Shown here in pieces: positions 53,664-64,000 of a stretch of DNA of 64,000 nt (the first letter of the stretch is position 1; every line of letters begins with the position of its first letter). The notes beneath the pieces are model-generated. The model had not been told where the DNA came from and ran no database searches. It was given only the letters and a program-made list of their open reading frames with translations. The translations under genes were made by a program, and so were the position numbers. Source of the DNA: Chrysaora quinquecirrha (lineage: Eukaryota; Cnidaria; Scyphozoa; Semaeostomeae; Pelagiidae); contig JACTAT010000001.1 in assembly GCA_014526335.1 (NCBI GenBank), forward strand, positions 1,578,111-1,642,110, written 5' to 3'.

Positions 53664-54992
53664 ATGAAATACAGCAAGCTGCATAAGGTGTACGATATTT
53701 ACGAGTTGTTTAAGAGCAAAGAACATGACATTGATGAAGAGATAGACATTGAAGAAGATGTCTTGGAAGAAAAGGTCAGCAACATTGGAGCGTTTTGGAA
53801 TGTCTGCAATTCGATCCAAGGCGTTGCTATACTTGCTATGCCGTATGTTATCAAAACTGGTGGATGGTGGAGCATTGCTGGTTTGTGTCTAATATCAGCA
53901 TTATCGAATTACACAGGCCAGGTTCTCGTTGATTCAAAATACGATTACTCAGAATCTACTGATGGTCAGATTAGGAAGGTCAAAGCTAGAGAAAGCTATG
54001 CTGATATTGGTGAGGCGGTCTGGGGGAGATTTGGAAAAATTGTAGTCTTGGTTATGCAGGTTTTGGAGCTTTTGTTCATGGCGACGCTTTACCCTATAGC
54101 TGCGGGGTCTGTTTTGAAGGAGCTATTTCCTGATTCTTCGGCTGCGTGGTGGATTTTCGCATTTGGAGTGATGCTTTTACCGAACGTGTTCATCGGCAGA
54201 TTGAATCACATCTCGTTGATCAGCGCGCTAACAATAGCCGCATCGGTTATCGTGTTTTTCGTTATTCTGTTCTACTGTTTTTTCAGTAATATCGCGTGGG
54301 ACATTGGACTATTAAGCAACATATCAGGATCCAAGTATCCGCTAGCGATTGGCGTAATTACGGCAAGTTACTCCTCGCAGATGTACCTCTCGGTAATCGA
54401 AACAAACATGCGAGAGCCGCGTAACATTAACATTGTCATGAACTGGGCCTATGCTGCTATGACGGTCTTAAAAGTAGTCATTGGTGTTGTTGGATATCTA
54501 ACATTCAAAAGCGAGACTGATCAAGTAGTCACCACGAATATCCCACAAGGTTTGGTCAACACTGTCGTCAACATAGGAGTACTACTGATTTCCCTTTCCT
54601 CGTACTCTCTACCGATGTTTTCTATTTTCGACATTGTCAATAGCGAATGCCAGTATCTCAAAATTCGCACAGAAAACGACAAAGAGTACCAGATCCTTAT
54701 ATACTGTTTTCGGTTCCTTCTATACTTATCCACTATCCTAATGGCGGAAATTATTCCGCATTTCTGTCTGTTTTTATCCGTGATCGGCAGCGTCACTGGA
54801 GTGTGTTTGGAGTTCATCTTTCCGTGTGTTTTCCACGTTGTGTTGCATTTTGACGTCCTACCAAAGCGTGTTGTATTCTTTAATATGGTTATGATTATCA
54901 CAAGTGTTCTTCTCGTACCCGTCGGAGTGTACTTCACTGGATCTGCCCTGATAGCTGGCTTTAAAAGTAACGGGCAAGACTACTGGATATAA
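53664..54992 (+). CDS. VIAAT/SLC32-like amino acid transporter 1, intronless
   Basis: Member of the amino acid/auxin permease (AAAP) superfamily, closest in pattern to the vesicular inhibitory amino acid transporter (VGAT, SLC32A1), which loads GABA or glycine into vesicles in exchange for protons. 442 residues. An acidic N-terminal tail (HDIDEEIDIEEDVLEE) precedes the TM1 signature AFWNVCNSIQGVAILAMPYV. A TM2 region with TGGWWSIAGL and SNYTGQVLVDSKYD follows, then YADIGEAVWGRFGK and repeated hydrophobic segments (about 10-11). Near the end IGSVTGVCLEFIFPCVFHV is typical of the superfamily. Single exon. A tandem paralogue starts 1.3 kb downstream. The substrate in this animal is not known from sequence. 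Confidence 0.88.
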   Translation: MKYSKLHKVYDIYELFKSKEHDIDEEIDIEEDVLEEKVSNIGAFWNVCNSIQGVAILAMPYVIKTGGWWSIAGLCLISALSNYTGQVLVDSKYDYSESTDGQIRKVKARESYADIGEAVWGRFGKIVVLVMQVLELLFMATLYPIAAGSVLKELFPDSSAAWWIFAFGVMLLPNVFIGRLNHISLISALTIAASVIVFFVILFYCFFSNIAWDIGLLSNISGSKYPLAIGVITASYSSQMYLSVIETNMREPRNINIVMNWAYAAMTVLKVVIGVVGYLTFKSETDQVVTTNIPQGLVNTVVNIGVLLISLSSYSLPMFSIFDIVNSECQYLKIRTENDKEYQILIYCFRFLLYLSTILMAEIIPHFCLFLSVIGSVTGVCLEFIFPCVFHVVLHFDVLPKRVVFFNMVMIITSVLLVPVGVYFTGSALIAGFKSNGQDYWI

Positions 54993-56267
54993 GAACGCTT
55001 TGTAACCTAACTCATTGCAAATTTATCTGAAAATAAGCTTTGCATTAGCTATATTCACTAACTTAATAATTGTTGAAATTGGTATTGCCGTATTTCCTCT
55101 ATCAAGCGCCCACCCTCTTATAAGCGCCATCTCTGGTAAAGGCCTGGCTAAACTAAACAACATTGTCGCGCAACTTTTGTTGCATTTTTGTTCGTGATGG
55201 TGCACATCATTTTCTAATCAGAATTATTTTTCTGGTTCTGTCAGCATTTTTCTGAAAAACAGTTTTTATGGTTGAAAACAGTTTTTATCAGTGTCGAAGT
55301 GAATTGTAGTAATCTTTTTTTGTGGACCTAAGTAGTCTGACACACAGGTTTCGCTGTTTGCTGTAGCTATTTCCAATTTTCATTACACGTTTTTTATTTA
55401 AATGGAACCCATTGCCTGAGTTGAAGCTGGACTCCCTAAATTTTTTAACAAAATGAGTCTCAGTGGCGTAGTAACAGAACAGTTCGGGGCCCTTTGGAAT
55501 ATTTTGCTCCAAGTCCCTTTAACAATGAGAACTTTTCAGAAATCTGGGCAAAAATAACGTAAATCATTTTTCACATAGAATAATGCTAAAACCCTATTTC
55601 TTGAGAACCTCGTAGGGCCCTGTTGGGGTCCCAAAGGCTTAGGGGCCCTTGGGAATTGCTCTAACCCCATAACCTACGTCAGTTACGCCACTGATGAGGC
55701 TGAAAGTTCCTTATACTGTTCCTTCTTGTGTAATATGCTGGTATATTAATTTTTTACAGCAAATTTGCTTCGTTTAGAAGAACACGCCCAAAGTCGACAA
55801 GTTTAGCCGCACAGGTTTGGTTGTAGCGTTATATGTGTAGCGCTGGCTAACATATTCAAAAGAAATGCAACAAGTCGCACGGCAATGTTTTCTAGTCTAG
55901 CGCCTGGCCTTAAGCAAAGGGCCTAAGAAGTGTTGTACCTGTAGGCTTTACAACAATTAGTTGGGTCGGAATGAACAGAGTATCTGTTGATCACTGAACC
56001 GTCCATCTGTGCTCATTCACGTGTGTGATTCCTTTTCTTCCACGGCGCTTCTTGCAGGTTATTAACTTCTCACTAACTTCAACAAATTGTGTTTCAAATT
56101 TCGATGTGTGGTCAGAAACATCTTTAAATTTTGATTTTGCGATAATATGCATTAACGCAATGTAGAATATAGGTAGCTAATTGAACAGATTATCTTCTTT
56201 TATATTTTTAAATTTTACAATGTATTGTTAAGTAGCCAAAAAGGAATTTTCCGGTAGCCAAAGGAAA
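54993..56267. other. Spacer between the two VIAAT-like genes
   Basis: Holds a hAT-like MITE at 55461-55693 (listed separately). The rest has no coding signal. The promoter of the second transporter must lie in the last few hundred bases. Confidence 0.5.
55461..55693. mobile_element. CAGTGGCGTA hAT-like MITE
   Basis: Left end CAGTGGCGTAGTAACAGAAC, right end inverted CAGTGGCGTAACTGACG. Interior GGGGCCCTTTGGAAT and its inverse TTCCCAAGGGCCCC. The flanks ATGAGTCT (55453-55460) and ATGAGGCT (55694-55701) are an 8-bp target duplication with one change. Confidence 0.88.
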
Positions 56268-57641
56268 ATGTCTGCTGAAAATCCTGGAAATAATCCTCAG
56301 CAAAATACTAGTGGAAACGATTCTGCTTCTTGGGGCCCTCAAGACGCCGATTTTTCAGAGAATATCACGTTGCTGGACGAGGGACACGCTAAGCAAAGCA
56401 CAGAACTCGATTCTGTTGAGCATGAAGGAAAACCAGAAGATTTAACAACTGTTTTCGAGACATTTTGGAATATCTGTAATACGATTCAAGGCCTACCGAT
56501 CTTAGCCATTCCTTATACATTCAAGGTAGGCGGGTGGTGGTCGCTATTAACGCTCTTAATCGTGGCGATCGCGTCTTGCTATACCAGCGTCATCATAGTG
56601 CGGTCGTTATACGAAGTTAAAGATGGAGTGAAAATTAGAGTAAGAACCAGCTATATGGAGATTGGCGAAGCGTTCTGGCCTGGCGGTGGCAAATGGCTTG
56701 TATTATGTGTCATGGTAATAGAACTTATTTTTGTCGCAACTTTGTACCCGTTGCTAGTCGGAGCGATGTTCGCAAAGTCGTTCCCGAATGTCAAGTTACC
56801 GTTGTTTGTCTGGACAATGATAGGTGGCTTGGCTCTAATTCCAAACACGCTTTTGAAGAATCTCTCTCAAGTGGCGTGGACTAGTATAATAACAGTTATA
56901 AGTGCTAAGGTGATATTCGTTAGTGTCATTGCCTACGGTGTGTCGTTATTCCATAAATGGGAGGTCGCTTCGTTAAATACCTTCGACCCGAACGGCTTCC
57001 CCGCTGCCGTTGGTATCCTCGTTGCGTGCCATCTCGCACAGCCGTTTGTCGCGTTCATAGAAAGCACAATGAAACGCCCGGAGAAGTTCGAAACAACCCT
57101 GTTCTGCTCGTTTGCTGCGATGACGTCCCTGAATGTAATCATCGGATTAGTCGCTGGTGTTACCTTCTACCCTGACACCGATGAAGTAGTCACTAATAAC
57201 CTACCTTCAGGTGTATTCCGGCAAGTTGTCAATGCCATGGCTGCAATCCTCGCTTTTACGTCATACACATTGCCGATGTTTACCTCGTTCGATATCATCG
57301 AGACAAGCGGGAGTTCCTGCCTTGGGAAAGGATTCGCTGCCAATATATACACATGTAAAGTTCAAATGCTTCGTCTTGCCTTGGTCTTCTGTACAATACT
57401 CATGGCCGCTGTTATACCAAAGTATGCCTTCTTACTTGCATTTGTAGGCAGCATTACAGGAATTACATTAGAGTTTATATTCCCAGCTTTGTTCCATATG
57501 AAAATCTATTGTTCCACACTCAAGTGGTACGAATTCGCTATGGACATTATTGTCGTGTTTATAGGAACACTTGTAATGACTATTTCAGTTATTGTATCTT
57601 GGGTTTCTATGTATAAATGCTATTCAAAGAATGAATGTTAA
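56268..57641 (+). CDS. VIAAT/SLC32-like amino acid transporter 2, intronless
   Basis: 457 residues, tandem paralogue of the gene at 53664. The N-terminal tail is hydrophilic (MSAENPGNNPQQNTSGNDSA). TM1 signature TFWNICNTIQ, since the gene reads FETFWNICNTIQGLPILAIP. Then VGGWWSLLTLLIVAIASCYT, MEIGEAFWPGGGKWLVL, ELIFVATLYPLLVGAMF and FIESTMKRPEKF, which parallels VIETNMREPRN in gene 1. C-terminal GSITGITLEFIFPALFH. Both genes share the order DQVVTTNIPQGLVNTVVN / DEVVTNNLPSGVFRQVVN. The divergence between the two is substantial, so the duplication is not recent. Confidence 0.9.
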   Translation: MSAENPGNNPQQNTSGNDSASWGPQDADFSENITLLDEGHAKQSTELDSVEHEGKPEDLTTVFETFWNICNTIQGLPILAIPYTFKVGGWWSLLTLLIVAIASCYTSVIIVRSLYEVKDGVKIRVRTSYMEIGEAFWPGGGKWLVLCVMVIELIFVATLYPLLVGAMFAKSFPNVKLPLFVWTMIGGLALIPNTLLKNLSQVAWTSIITVISAKVIFVSVIAYGVSLFHKWEVASLNTFDPNGFPAAVGILVACHLAQPFVAFIESTMKRPEKFETTLFCSFAAMTSLNVIIGLVAGVTFYPDTDEVVTNNLPSGVFRQVVNAMAAILAFTSYTLPMFTSFDIIETSGSSCLGKGFAANIYTCKVQMLRLALVFCTILMAAVIPKYAFLLAFVGSITGITLEFIFPALFHMKIYCSTLKWYEFAMDIIVVFIGTLVMTISVIVSWVSMYKCYSKNEC

Positions 57642-57673
57642 GAGTTAAGTTTGCTCTGTTAGAAGTCCACACC

Positions 57674-57940
57674 AGCGAATATATATGCACTAGTGGTGTA
57701 CACGCACTTCACTGGTGGTATTTTTGGCGCACTGTGGTAGATACGAAACCATAACAAAAAAAGCAAAAAATACACTAAAGTAGTGAGTATCCGACACAGT
57801 ACACAAAAACTTCCATCACATCAAGTATAATAACCCACCTGCGGGTCCACCACAGTACGCAGAAAATACCACCACAGTACGCAAAAAATACCACCACAGT
57901 ACGCAAAAAATACCACCAAAGTAGTGCATATTGATTCGCT
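57674..57940. mobile_element. Small TIR element with family I satellite modules
   Basis: Left end AGCGAATATATATGCACTAG followed by TGGTG; right end inverted AGCGAATCAATATGCACTAC followed by TTTGGTGG. The interior is CCACAGTACGCAAAAAATA modules and CATCAAGTATAATAACCCAC, the same modules as in the 3-kb satellite. It lies just after the second VIAAT-like gene. Confidence 0.88.
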
Positions 57941-59253
57941 ACCGTGAAGTCAAAATATAGTCAAAATCCCACGGAAAGTGGGCATTATGAGAAACCGGAA
58001 CACGCGTTCATTATTTGGAATTCAGGGCCTAAGACCCTTTTAGGAGGTACTGAGATTCGCCATGAAAATGTTGCTGCCGTATCTGAAATTAAAAGGGGGC
58101 TTATGGCAGCTCAGATGCTGCCTAAAGCGCAGTTGACAAAACGCAATGACTATCTGCCCAATACCACTGAAAAACATAAAACATTATCAATGGAATTTTT
58201 TGATCCTTCCCAAAATTTCAGAATTAGAATACATACTGTTATCTGGGCCAGTCGTGTAACCTTTGGTACGTTACGTTAAGCATCTGCTTTCAGGGGTTAC
58301 GTACAGTGGCGTAACCAGATATCCAAAACTGGAGGGGAAAAAAGGCGCGAGCAAAGAAAATTTGTTTGTGACTTTTAAGAAAAACTAACCAAGCCCTTTC
58401 ATATTCATGCAATGTATCATATTTAGGCTAGCGAAACCTATCTTGGTGTTGATTGAATGGGCAACTGCTCCCCTCTGTGGCTCCCTTGGCTACCCCACTG
58501 GTCTTATACGAAAATGTATACCCTGTTTAAGGGATGGTTTGGAGCAACCTCGTCCCCAGGCCCCAAATCGAATTTCCTTGAATCTCAACCGTCAAATCGA
58601 TTTTGGCCCTGGTACTGGCCACAAAATCTGCCAATACTGGCAATTTTGGCCTAGACATAAAAAGGAGATGTAGATTCCGAAAGCAGATCTTCTTAGAAAG
58701 GAAATGCAAGAATTTCATTGATAGTTGTCAGGCAAGATACAACATCTCATCTACCATCATTTTTTGGTTTTTATAGATGTTTTTTACATTGTTTTCGGCC
58801 TATTTTGGTGTGAAATGTTGAAGGAACTGTGACGTCACTTAAAATTACTATTGCTTGAGCAGCCAATCAAATTGCGAATAGATAAGGCCGATACCAGGGT
58901 TGAATATGCATAGTGGAGTTTCACATAGAGGCCTATTCACCCTGAGGACGAGGTTTGGTTTGGAGCCTTGAGAACTTTGTACCCTTCCTCAGTATCTGTG
59001 ATTTGGCAGTGTCTGAAACTGAGGTGTTTGTTAGTACGAAACGAATTTTGCTATGAGATGATAAATTCTTTCTTATTTATTGACATAAATGATTCTATGT
59101 ATGTTATATTATTATAGGTCTTTCGTTATTTTTATCAACTAGATTTAAAATCGTGATTAAACTGAAAATTTCAGAACGTAGCAAGTATATTAGATTGCCC
59201 TGTTAACTTTGTCATCAGTTTGTCTTGTTTTGTAGGGCTGGCTAACACTTGCC
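57941..59253. other. Spacer, no gene recognised
   Basis: The open frame at 57944-58279 (starting MKSKYSQNPTESGHYEKPEH) has no recognised family and no conserved partner here. 58305-58340 has a GTGGCGTAACCAGATA phrase typical of hAT-element ends. G/C-run repeats are common. Confidence 0.4.
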
Positions 59254-59662
59254 CGGGGGGGGGGTTACTTCATTGTTCAAATGACCAGACGTGCCGCCCA
59301 GTTTTTCCAAACCCACCCGTGTATACCGATAAATTCTGTTCCTCGTGGTACCCATGTAAAGAAAAAACAAAAAAATTTTTTACCTATTTGTACCAAATAT
59401 CTCAAATGTTTGAACCCAATTTAACGCCTGAGGCAGCTCTAAATGCGACGAAAAGGCATTTGCGCTGAAAGCTAAAACGCACTTTTTATCAGGCTTTTCA
59501 AAGCAATGCATGTCAAAAATTTTATATATATCTTACTACCCATGTCTAGAGATTCTTTACGAAAAATCAACCCATATGTAGGGAAATTGGCGCTGAAAAA
59601 GTTACCCATTTGGGCGGCACGTCTAGTATAACTAACAATGGAAGTACCCCCGGGGGGGGGGG
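59254..59662 (+). mobile_element. Non-autonomous TIR element (MITE), copy 2
   Basis: Same family and orientation as 7517-7932. Ends GGTTACTTCATTGTT ... GACGTGCCGCCCAG and TGGGCGGCACGTCTAG ... GGAAGTACCCCC, with G/C runs of 10 at each border. The shared frame is open here too (about 59286-59468, ending NATKRHLR). Confidence 0.85.
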
Positions 59663-59769
59663 TTAACGCTTTTTTTTTGCCAATAGCGACTACAAATTTT
59701 TCATAATATGATTTTCTTAACAACAACATTTTTGCAACAACAGCAACAAAATTGATTTTGCTTCAGAGT

Positions 59770-59925
59770 TGTTCGGGACTAGACTTATCACATGAGTCGT
59801 AGTTATCGCTATTGAGTTGAATTGTTTGACGCTCAAACTACCAGTTTGAGCAATCTCGGCTTTGTGCAAGCCTCGGTTTGATCGGAATGATAACTGGGAC
59901 TCAAATTCTAATAAAGTAATGCTTG
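59770..59925. mobile_element. Fragment of the TAGACTTAT / GAGTCGTAGTTATCGC MITE family
   Basis: Contains TAGACTTATCACATGAGTCG then TAGTTATCGC, and at the right ATAACTGGGACTCAAATTCT. The same phrases occur at 62645-63090. It lies between the MITE copy and the 3' end of the GPCR gene. Confidence 0.55.
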
Positions 59926-59978
59926 TCATTTTCATTTCGCTAACGACTGCACTTCACGAGCTATATTTTGTCTCCAGC

Positions 59979-61028
59979 TCAGACTCTGATGCCTATTCTC
60001 GTCCCTCGTGACTCATGGCGAAGTTCAGTGAAATTCTTATCCGAGCTTGATATGTCTTTCTTGTCCTCCAATTTTCTTCGTTTTCCTTTCTTAAGCTGCC
60101 GGCCTAAGAATCCCTTAAAGAAATATAACAGTGGGTTGATCACGGAGTTCAGATACAAGCCCATGAAGACCAAATTAAAACTTTTATAAGACAACTTGAG
60201 CAGTATCTCCAAAGCGAACGGCAACATGCAAGCATCGTATGCAAGGACCACCAGACAACAAGTTACAATAACTTCTGTTTCCTTGCATTTCGCGTTTCTT
60301 TTGTTTGTTTTGCTACTATTCTTTCTCACAGTCTTTGGTCTTTTAACCAGATTGTATATTATTAAGGAATACAGTATAGTTAGTACTGACACGGCAAAAA
60401 CAACTAAACACGCCTCTACAATAGACCAGTATTCCTTAACTTCATACCCAATTGTGACCGACAGTGTTAGCTCTAGCAGCGCGAAAAGTAGGGCCAACAG
60501 CAAATCGAACATTATTATCTTGAAAGCCCTCTTCTTTGTCATACATACTCGGTGTTTAATCGGGTATTTTACGGCCATTAGCCTATCGAACCCGAGTGTT
60601 AACAACATCATTGCTGACGAATCCGCGGAAAATCGTTTCACCGTCTCTATAGCTAACCGAAGTACTGGTACCTCTGACTTCAAATCGAGGCCATATGTTG
60701 ACCCAAGATTCCCTGCGTTTGTATACCTCGGCGAGTTTGAAACCATGCCTTCGAATATAATAATAGCTGCAAGAACAATCCCATCTGTGATTGCCAGACT
60801 GAGTAGATACAGTTCGAAGATGCTTAATTTCTTCAACTTATTTAAAAGTATTGATATTTCTATTGTATTCAACAGCAAGCCAATAGAACAGATCGCGATA
60901 TTCATGGGAGAGTTCCATGGTATTTGTGTAACACTCGTGTCAAGGAATGATTCTGTGTTGTTGTTGTTTCCAGTAAATGATCGACTTTGACCTGCGACTT
61001 TTGTAGTATTGACCAGCTCGTCTGCCAT
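59979..61028 (-). CDS. Orphan class A (rhodopsin-type) GPCR, intronless
   Basis: 349 residues, single exon, seven hydrophobic segments. The extracellular N-tail has potential N-glycosylation sites (NTT, NNT). TM1 PMNIAICSIGLLLNTIEISI has an asparagine at the usual TM1 place. TM2 is ELYLLSLAITDGIVLAAIII, with the Asp of the L-A-x-x-D pattern. The end of TM3 is LGFDRLMAVKYP, so the usual D-R-Y is D-R-L. The third loop is basic. TM6 shows VVLAYDACMLPF without the usual C-W-x-P. TM7 is NSVINPLLYFFKG, giving a clear N-P-x-x-Y. The C-tail is Lys/Arg-rich with RKLEDKKDISSSDK. The ligand cannot be told from the sequence. The long opposite-strand open frame (60196-60990) is its shadow. Confidence 0.88.
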   Translation of the reverse strand: MADELVNTTKVAGQSRSFTGNNNNTESFLDTSVTQIPWNSPMNIAICSIGLLLNTIEISILLNKLKKLSIFELYLLSLAITDGIVLAAIIIFEGMVSNSPRYTNAGNLGSTYGLDLKSEVPVLRLAIETVKRFSADSSAMMLLTLGFDRLMAVKYPIKHRVCMTKKRAFKIIMFDLLLALLFALLELTLSVTIGYEVKEYWSIVEACLVVFAVSVLTILYSLIIYNLVKRPKTVRKNSSKTNKRNAKCKETEVIVTCCLVVLAYDACMLPFALEILLKLSYKSFNLVFMGLYLNSVINPLLYFFKGFLGRQLKKGKRRKLEDKKDISSSDKNFTELRHESRGTRIGIRV

Positions 61029-62639
61029 CTTTTAAAAAAGTATTTTGACTGTTATTTCTATTCGCGCTCTTTCCAGTTATAAGTTATTTGTGACTGAAAA
61101 AGTCTGCCCGAATTTGCTCTATGTCGTTTTATGATACGGCGGGTCTTCTGGAAAGATTTGATGTAATAGGCATAGGCTTTTTGACATTGCACTAACTTTT
61201 GCTATATACTCCAGCAGTTTGGCTTTGTGATACGCTATTACTGCCAGTAAAGAAAGTTCACTTAGCGTAGTAGAGTCCACTTAACTTAGTAGTAACTTCT
61301 AGAGCAGACGGTTTGGTGTAATATCTATAGACATAGGCTTTTTGACATTGCACTAGCTTAGCTATATACTCCAGCAGTTTCGCTTTATGGTACACAATTA
61401 CTGCCAGTGTAGAAAGCCGCTTAACAGGCTTGAAAGGCTTAACTTAGTAGCCATTGTAGCTATATGTTTTTTGATAGTGATAAGCTAGTACTTCTGGAGC
61501 AGGTGATCTATCGGGGTGCAGTAGTCATAGGCTTAACATTACATTAAAGGCACACAATCACCGACAGTTGTTCAAATATTTCGCTTCAAAATGTAGTTGT
61601 TGTAGGCTCAATTCTTCTTTAGGTCGAATTTATGTTGCTTTATCATAGAGTGCTGCCTCTTGCCTCCAGTGCACAATGTTCGCGTTCAAATGCAGTAAAA
61701 GTCATTAGTTATGTGTTCCATTGGTTTGGTTTTATTCTGCAGTAGTTTGTCATATCATGGCTATATTTCTAGCAAAATAGTTTGACTTCATTCTCCACCA
61801 GTCTGTCTCATTCTGCACTAGCTTGGCTTTCTTTGGCATACGCTTTTTGCAGCAGCAGCTGTTTGGCAACTACTTTACCTTGACCAGCATCACGGCTGCA
61901 TATAGTTAAATTAATAGCATAAGCTTTCTGTAGCACAAGCCTTTGTTATGCACCACTCCTTACGGTTTTCTGTCTTATGTTGTACTAATAGATAATTTGT
62001 AGCATAAGCTTTCTTTAGCATAAGCCTTGTTTATGATTCAGTCCTTTCGTGTTCTGTCTTATGTTGTACCAATTTACCTTGATAAAAATTCCGAAATAAT
62101 CGCTGTATAGATAATTTTTAGCACAAGCTTTCTTTAGCATAAGCCTTGTCTATACTTCATTCCTTTGGTGTTCTGTCTTATGTTATACCAATTTATCTTT
62201 ACAAAAGACTAAAAGTACTGAAATCACTGATGTTGTGATGTATAGATTAATTTGTACCTCTCCGCCTCTCTCTTCAATATTTCTGTACATCTGATGCGAA
62301 ATCTCAATCGATTTATTGGTTTTCATTTCAAAGACATGTATCACTCAGGCAACAATTTTCAATCCACCACCTGTAATCGATAATTCCCTAACTGTGTGCC
62401 GATCAATCGAAAAACTTTCTCCTACTGATTCGGTATTGTCCGTAAATAAATTTCATTTAATATTAAGGCATATATTTGTTTATTTTATCTGAAAAATGCT
62501 CGTTTCGTAGTTTCACAAGAGATTGGCAGTGTTAATAAAAGTAGCTATTCAAGTAAATGTTTACTTTGATACATTAAGAGAATTTGGCACTGTGTTTGTT
62601 TTTTTTGCAGATGTTTCATACCCAATTCTATTCATTTTC
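61029..62639. repeat. GPCR 5' flank with two sets of tandem duplications
   Basis: 61155-61290 and 61315-61445 are diverged copies of one unit (shared GGCTTTTTGACATTGCACTA and TATATACTCCAGCAGTTT). 61915-62225 has about three copies of a roughly 100-115-base unit (shared AGCTTTCTTTAGCATAAGCC and GTGTTCTGTCTTATGTTGTA). No coding signal. The GPCR promoter probably lies in 61030-61150. Confidence 0.75.
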
Positions 62640-63088
62640 TTCTACTTATTACAAGAGTCGTAGTTATCGCTTTTGAAGGTGATTTGGTAGACTTGCTACA
62701 AGTTCGTAACTTTCGCTCACATTGAATTAGCCTAAATTAATCTGGTTGTTCGCTTCAGTTCAGTCAATTCAGTTCAGTGCAATACAATTCAATAGCGATA
62801 ACTACGACTCGTTTAATCGGTTTGATGAATTGCTAGATGATCAGACAATTTTTTAGACTTATTACCTGAGTCGTAAGTTTCCGCTCTTCCACCACCCCGA
62901 TACCTTACTACAGCTACGACTCAAAAAAGAACAGTTGAAAAAATTGAGCGATCTCACTTTAGTTTTAGCCTCGTTTTCATGAGTAATAACTGGGACTCAA
63001 GTAAGTCTATAATCTAACCGAACAGCTGCTTTCTTTAGGGTTGTTGTTATTGCTGTTTACGGAAAGTGGGACTTGTGTAATAAGTCTA
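62640..63088. mobile_element. Two adjacent MITE-like inverted-repeat elements
   Basis: 62643-62818: CTTATTACAAGAGTCGTAGT then TATCGC, inverted at the right as GCGATAACTACGACTCG. 62854-63088: TAGACTTATTACCTGAGTCG at the left and GTAATAAGTCTA at the right, related to 51818-51977. They share the GAGTCGTA phrase. Confidence 0.7.
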
Positions 63089-63787
63089 TGCATGCTTTAG
63101 CCTAAACAAACTTCCCTAGTGTTTTTGATAGAGCTGGAGTTTGGAAATAACAAGGGGATGGGAAAATTTTCAGAATTCAAATTGAGGGGGCAACGGGGCA
63201 TACAAGTTTTTATTTTATAAGAAAGTGTTTTTGGTCAGTATTGGAACTTTCTAAGATATTTCATGTTTTCAATACCAAAGCTTTTCTTGACTTTCTTAGC
63301 AAAAATTTTGGAATGCAGTATTTCTGCGAATGCACAGTTTAGGGAACTGTAGAAATTGCTCAAATACCATGTTTTCCATAGAAAATAATCATAACACTCG
63401 TTTAATGGCAAGATGAACGAATGAACAGAAGAGAGAAAATAACATACAGAACATTAAGAGTGAAAATATGAAACAGAACTTTCTTCAGTTTGAAGAATTC
63501 GGTGTTGAACGTTTTTACATTTTCAAGAAAATGAGCACTATTATTTTCTTATACAAGATGGATTATTATTGGATTATTATCATCTTAATTTCTTATAAAC
63601 CACTTTCTTTAAAAACGTGCTGGCAAATGAACTGAACGTTTTACTGAACATGCCACTAAGCATTCTATACTATGATCAGTGCCAAGTGGCCAAATTAACT
63701 GAACATTACACTGAACATTTCAGGGCCTCTTTTAAGGGGATAAAACTAGGGGGGCAAAAATCTAAGGGGAACTATTGTGCTATTGTT
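63089..63787. other. Spacer, no gene recognised
   Basis: AT-rich. The last 67 bases (63721-63787) start CAGGGCCTCTTTTAAGGGGA, like the segment at 24336; the copy runs into the gap. Confidence 0.4.
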
Positions 63788-64000
63788 NNNNNNNNNNNNN
63801 NNNNNNNNNNNNNNNNNNNNNNNNNNNNNNNNNNNNNNNNNNNNNNNNNNNNNNNNNNNNNNNNNNNNNNNNNNNNNNNNNNNNNNNNNNNNNNNNNNNN
63901 NNNNNNNNNNNNNNNNNNNNNNNNNNNNNNNNNNNNNNNNNNNNNNNNNNNNNNNNNNNNNNNNNNNNNNNNNNNNNNNNNNNNNNNNNNNNNNNNNNNN
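63788..64000. other. Assembly gap (N) to window end
   Basis: 213 N up to the end of the window. Confidence 0.99.

Noticed and set aside
57944..58279. 111-codon frame on the plus strand
   Set aside because: Its first codons overlap the edge of a repeat element, no family or motif is recognised, and there is no splice or promoter support.
60196..60990. 264-codon frame on the plus strand
   Set aside because: It is the antisense shadow of the GPCR gene, which has clear seven-TM motifs.

Overview
This is eukaryotic nuclear DNA from an invertebrate metazoan. The multi-exon genes have GT-AG introns, the base composition is AT-rich, and introns and spacers are full of SINEs, LINE 3' ends, short TIR elements and tandem arrays. 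The proteins are animal-type (PSMB2, PIF1, CCDC146, DPH3, COMMD6, SLC46-like, VIAAT-like, a rhodopsin-type GPCR). Single-exon transporters and GPCRs together with short-intron housekeeping genes suggest a cnidarian, but this is inference. Three runs of N (16105-16604, 41109-41608, 63788-64000) mark assembly gaps.

Layout. 1.0-7.5 kb (+): complete PSMB2 (proteasome beta-4), seven exons, introns packed with repeats. 7.5-17.1 kb: mostly repeats (a TIR element, a CAT microsatellite, a 2-kb inverted-repeat element built of tandem GTAC/GGTGG modules, a 1.5-kb polypyrimidine tract), plus a few unassigned possible exons. 17.1-37.9 kb (-): PIF1 helicase, fifteen exons reconstructed in one continuous reading frame, one intron with a GC donor; its introns hold a 3-kb satellite of 85-bp units and an embedded intronless SLC46-like transporter on the opposite strand (28.1-29.5 kb). 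38.9-41.1 kb: a probable PIF1 N-terminal exon, then a hAT-like element with a second TIR element inserted in it. 42.0-44.6 kb (-): the 5' half of CCDC146. 45.4-46.4 kb (+): complete DPH3. 47.2-51.1 kb (+): complete long-form COMMD6. 53.7-57.6 kb (+): two tandem intronless VIAAT-like transporters. 60.0-61.0 kb (-): an intronless orphan class A GPCR. The rest is repeats.

The genes are unrelated housekeeping, ciliary, transport and signalling genes. The only clear functional cluster is the tandem VIAAT-like pair. The most unusual feature is a group of tandem arrays made of short modules with a GTAC...GGTGG core. Several are bounded by related inverted ends, which suggests a family of mobile, satellite-bearing elements.
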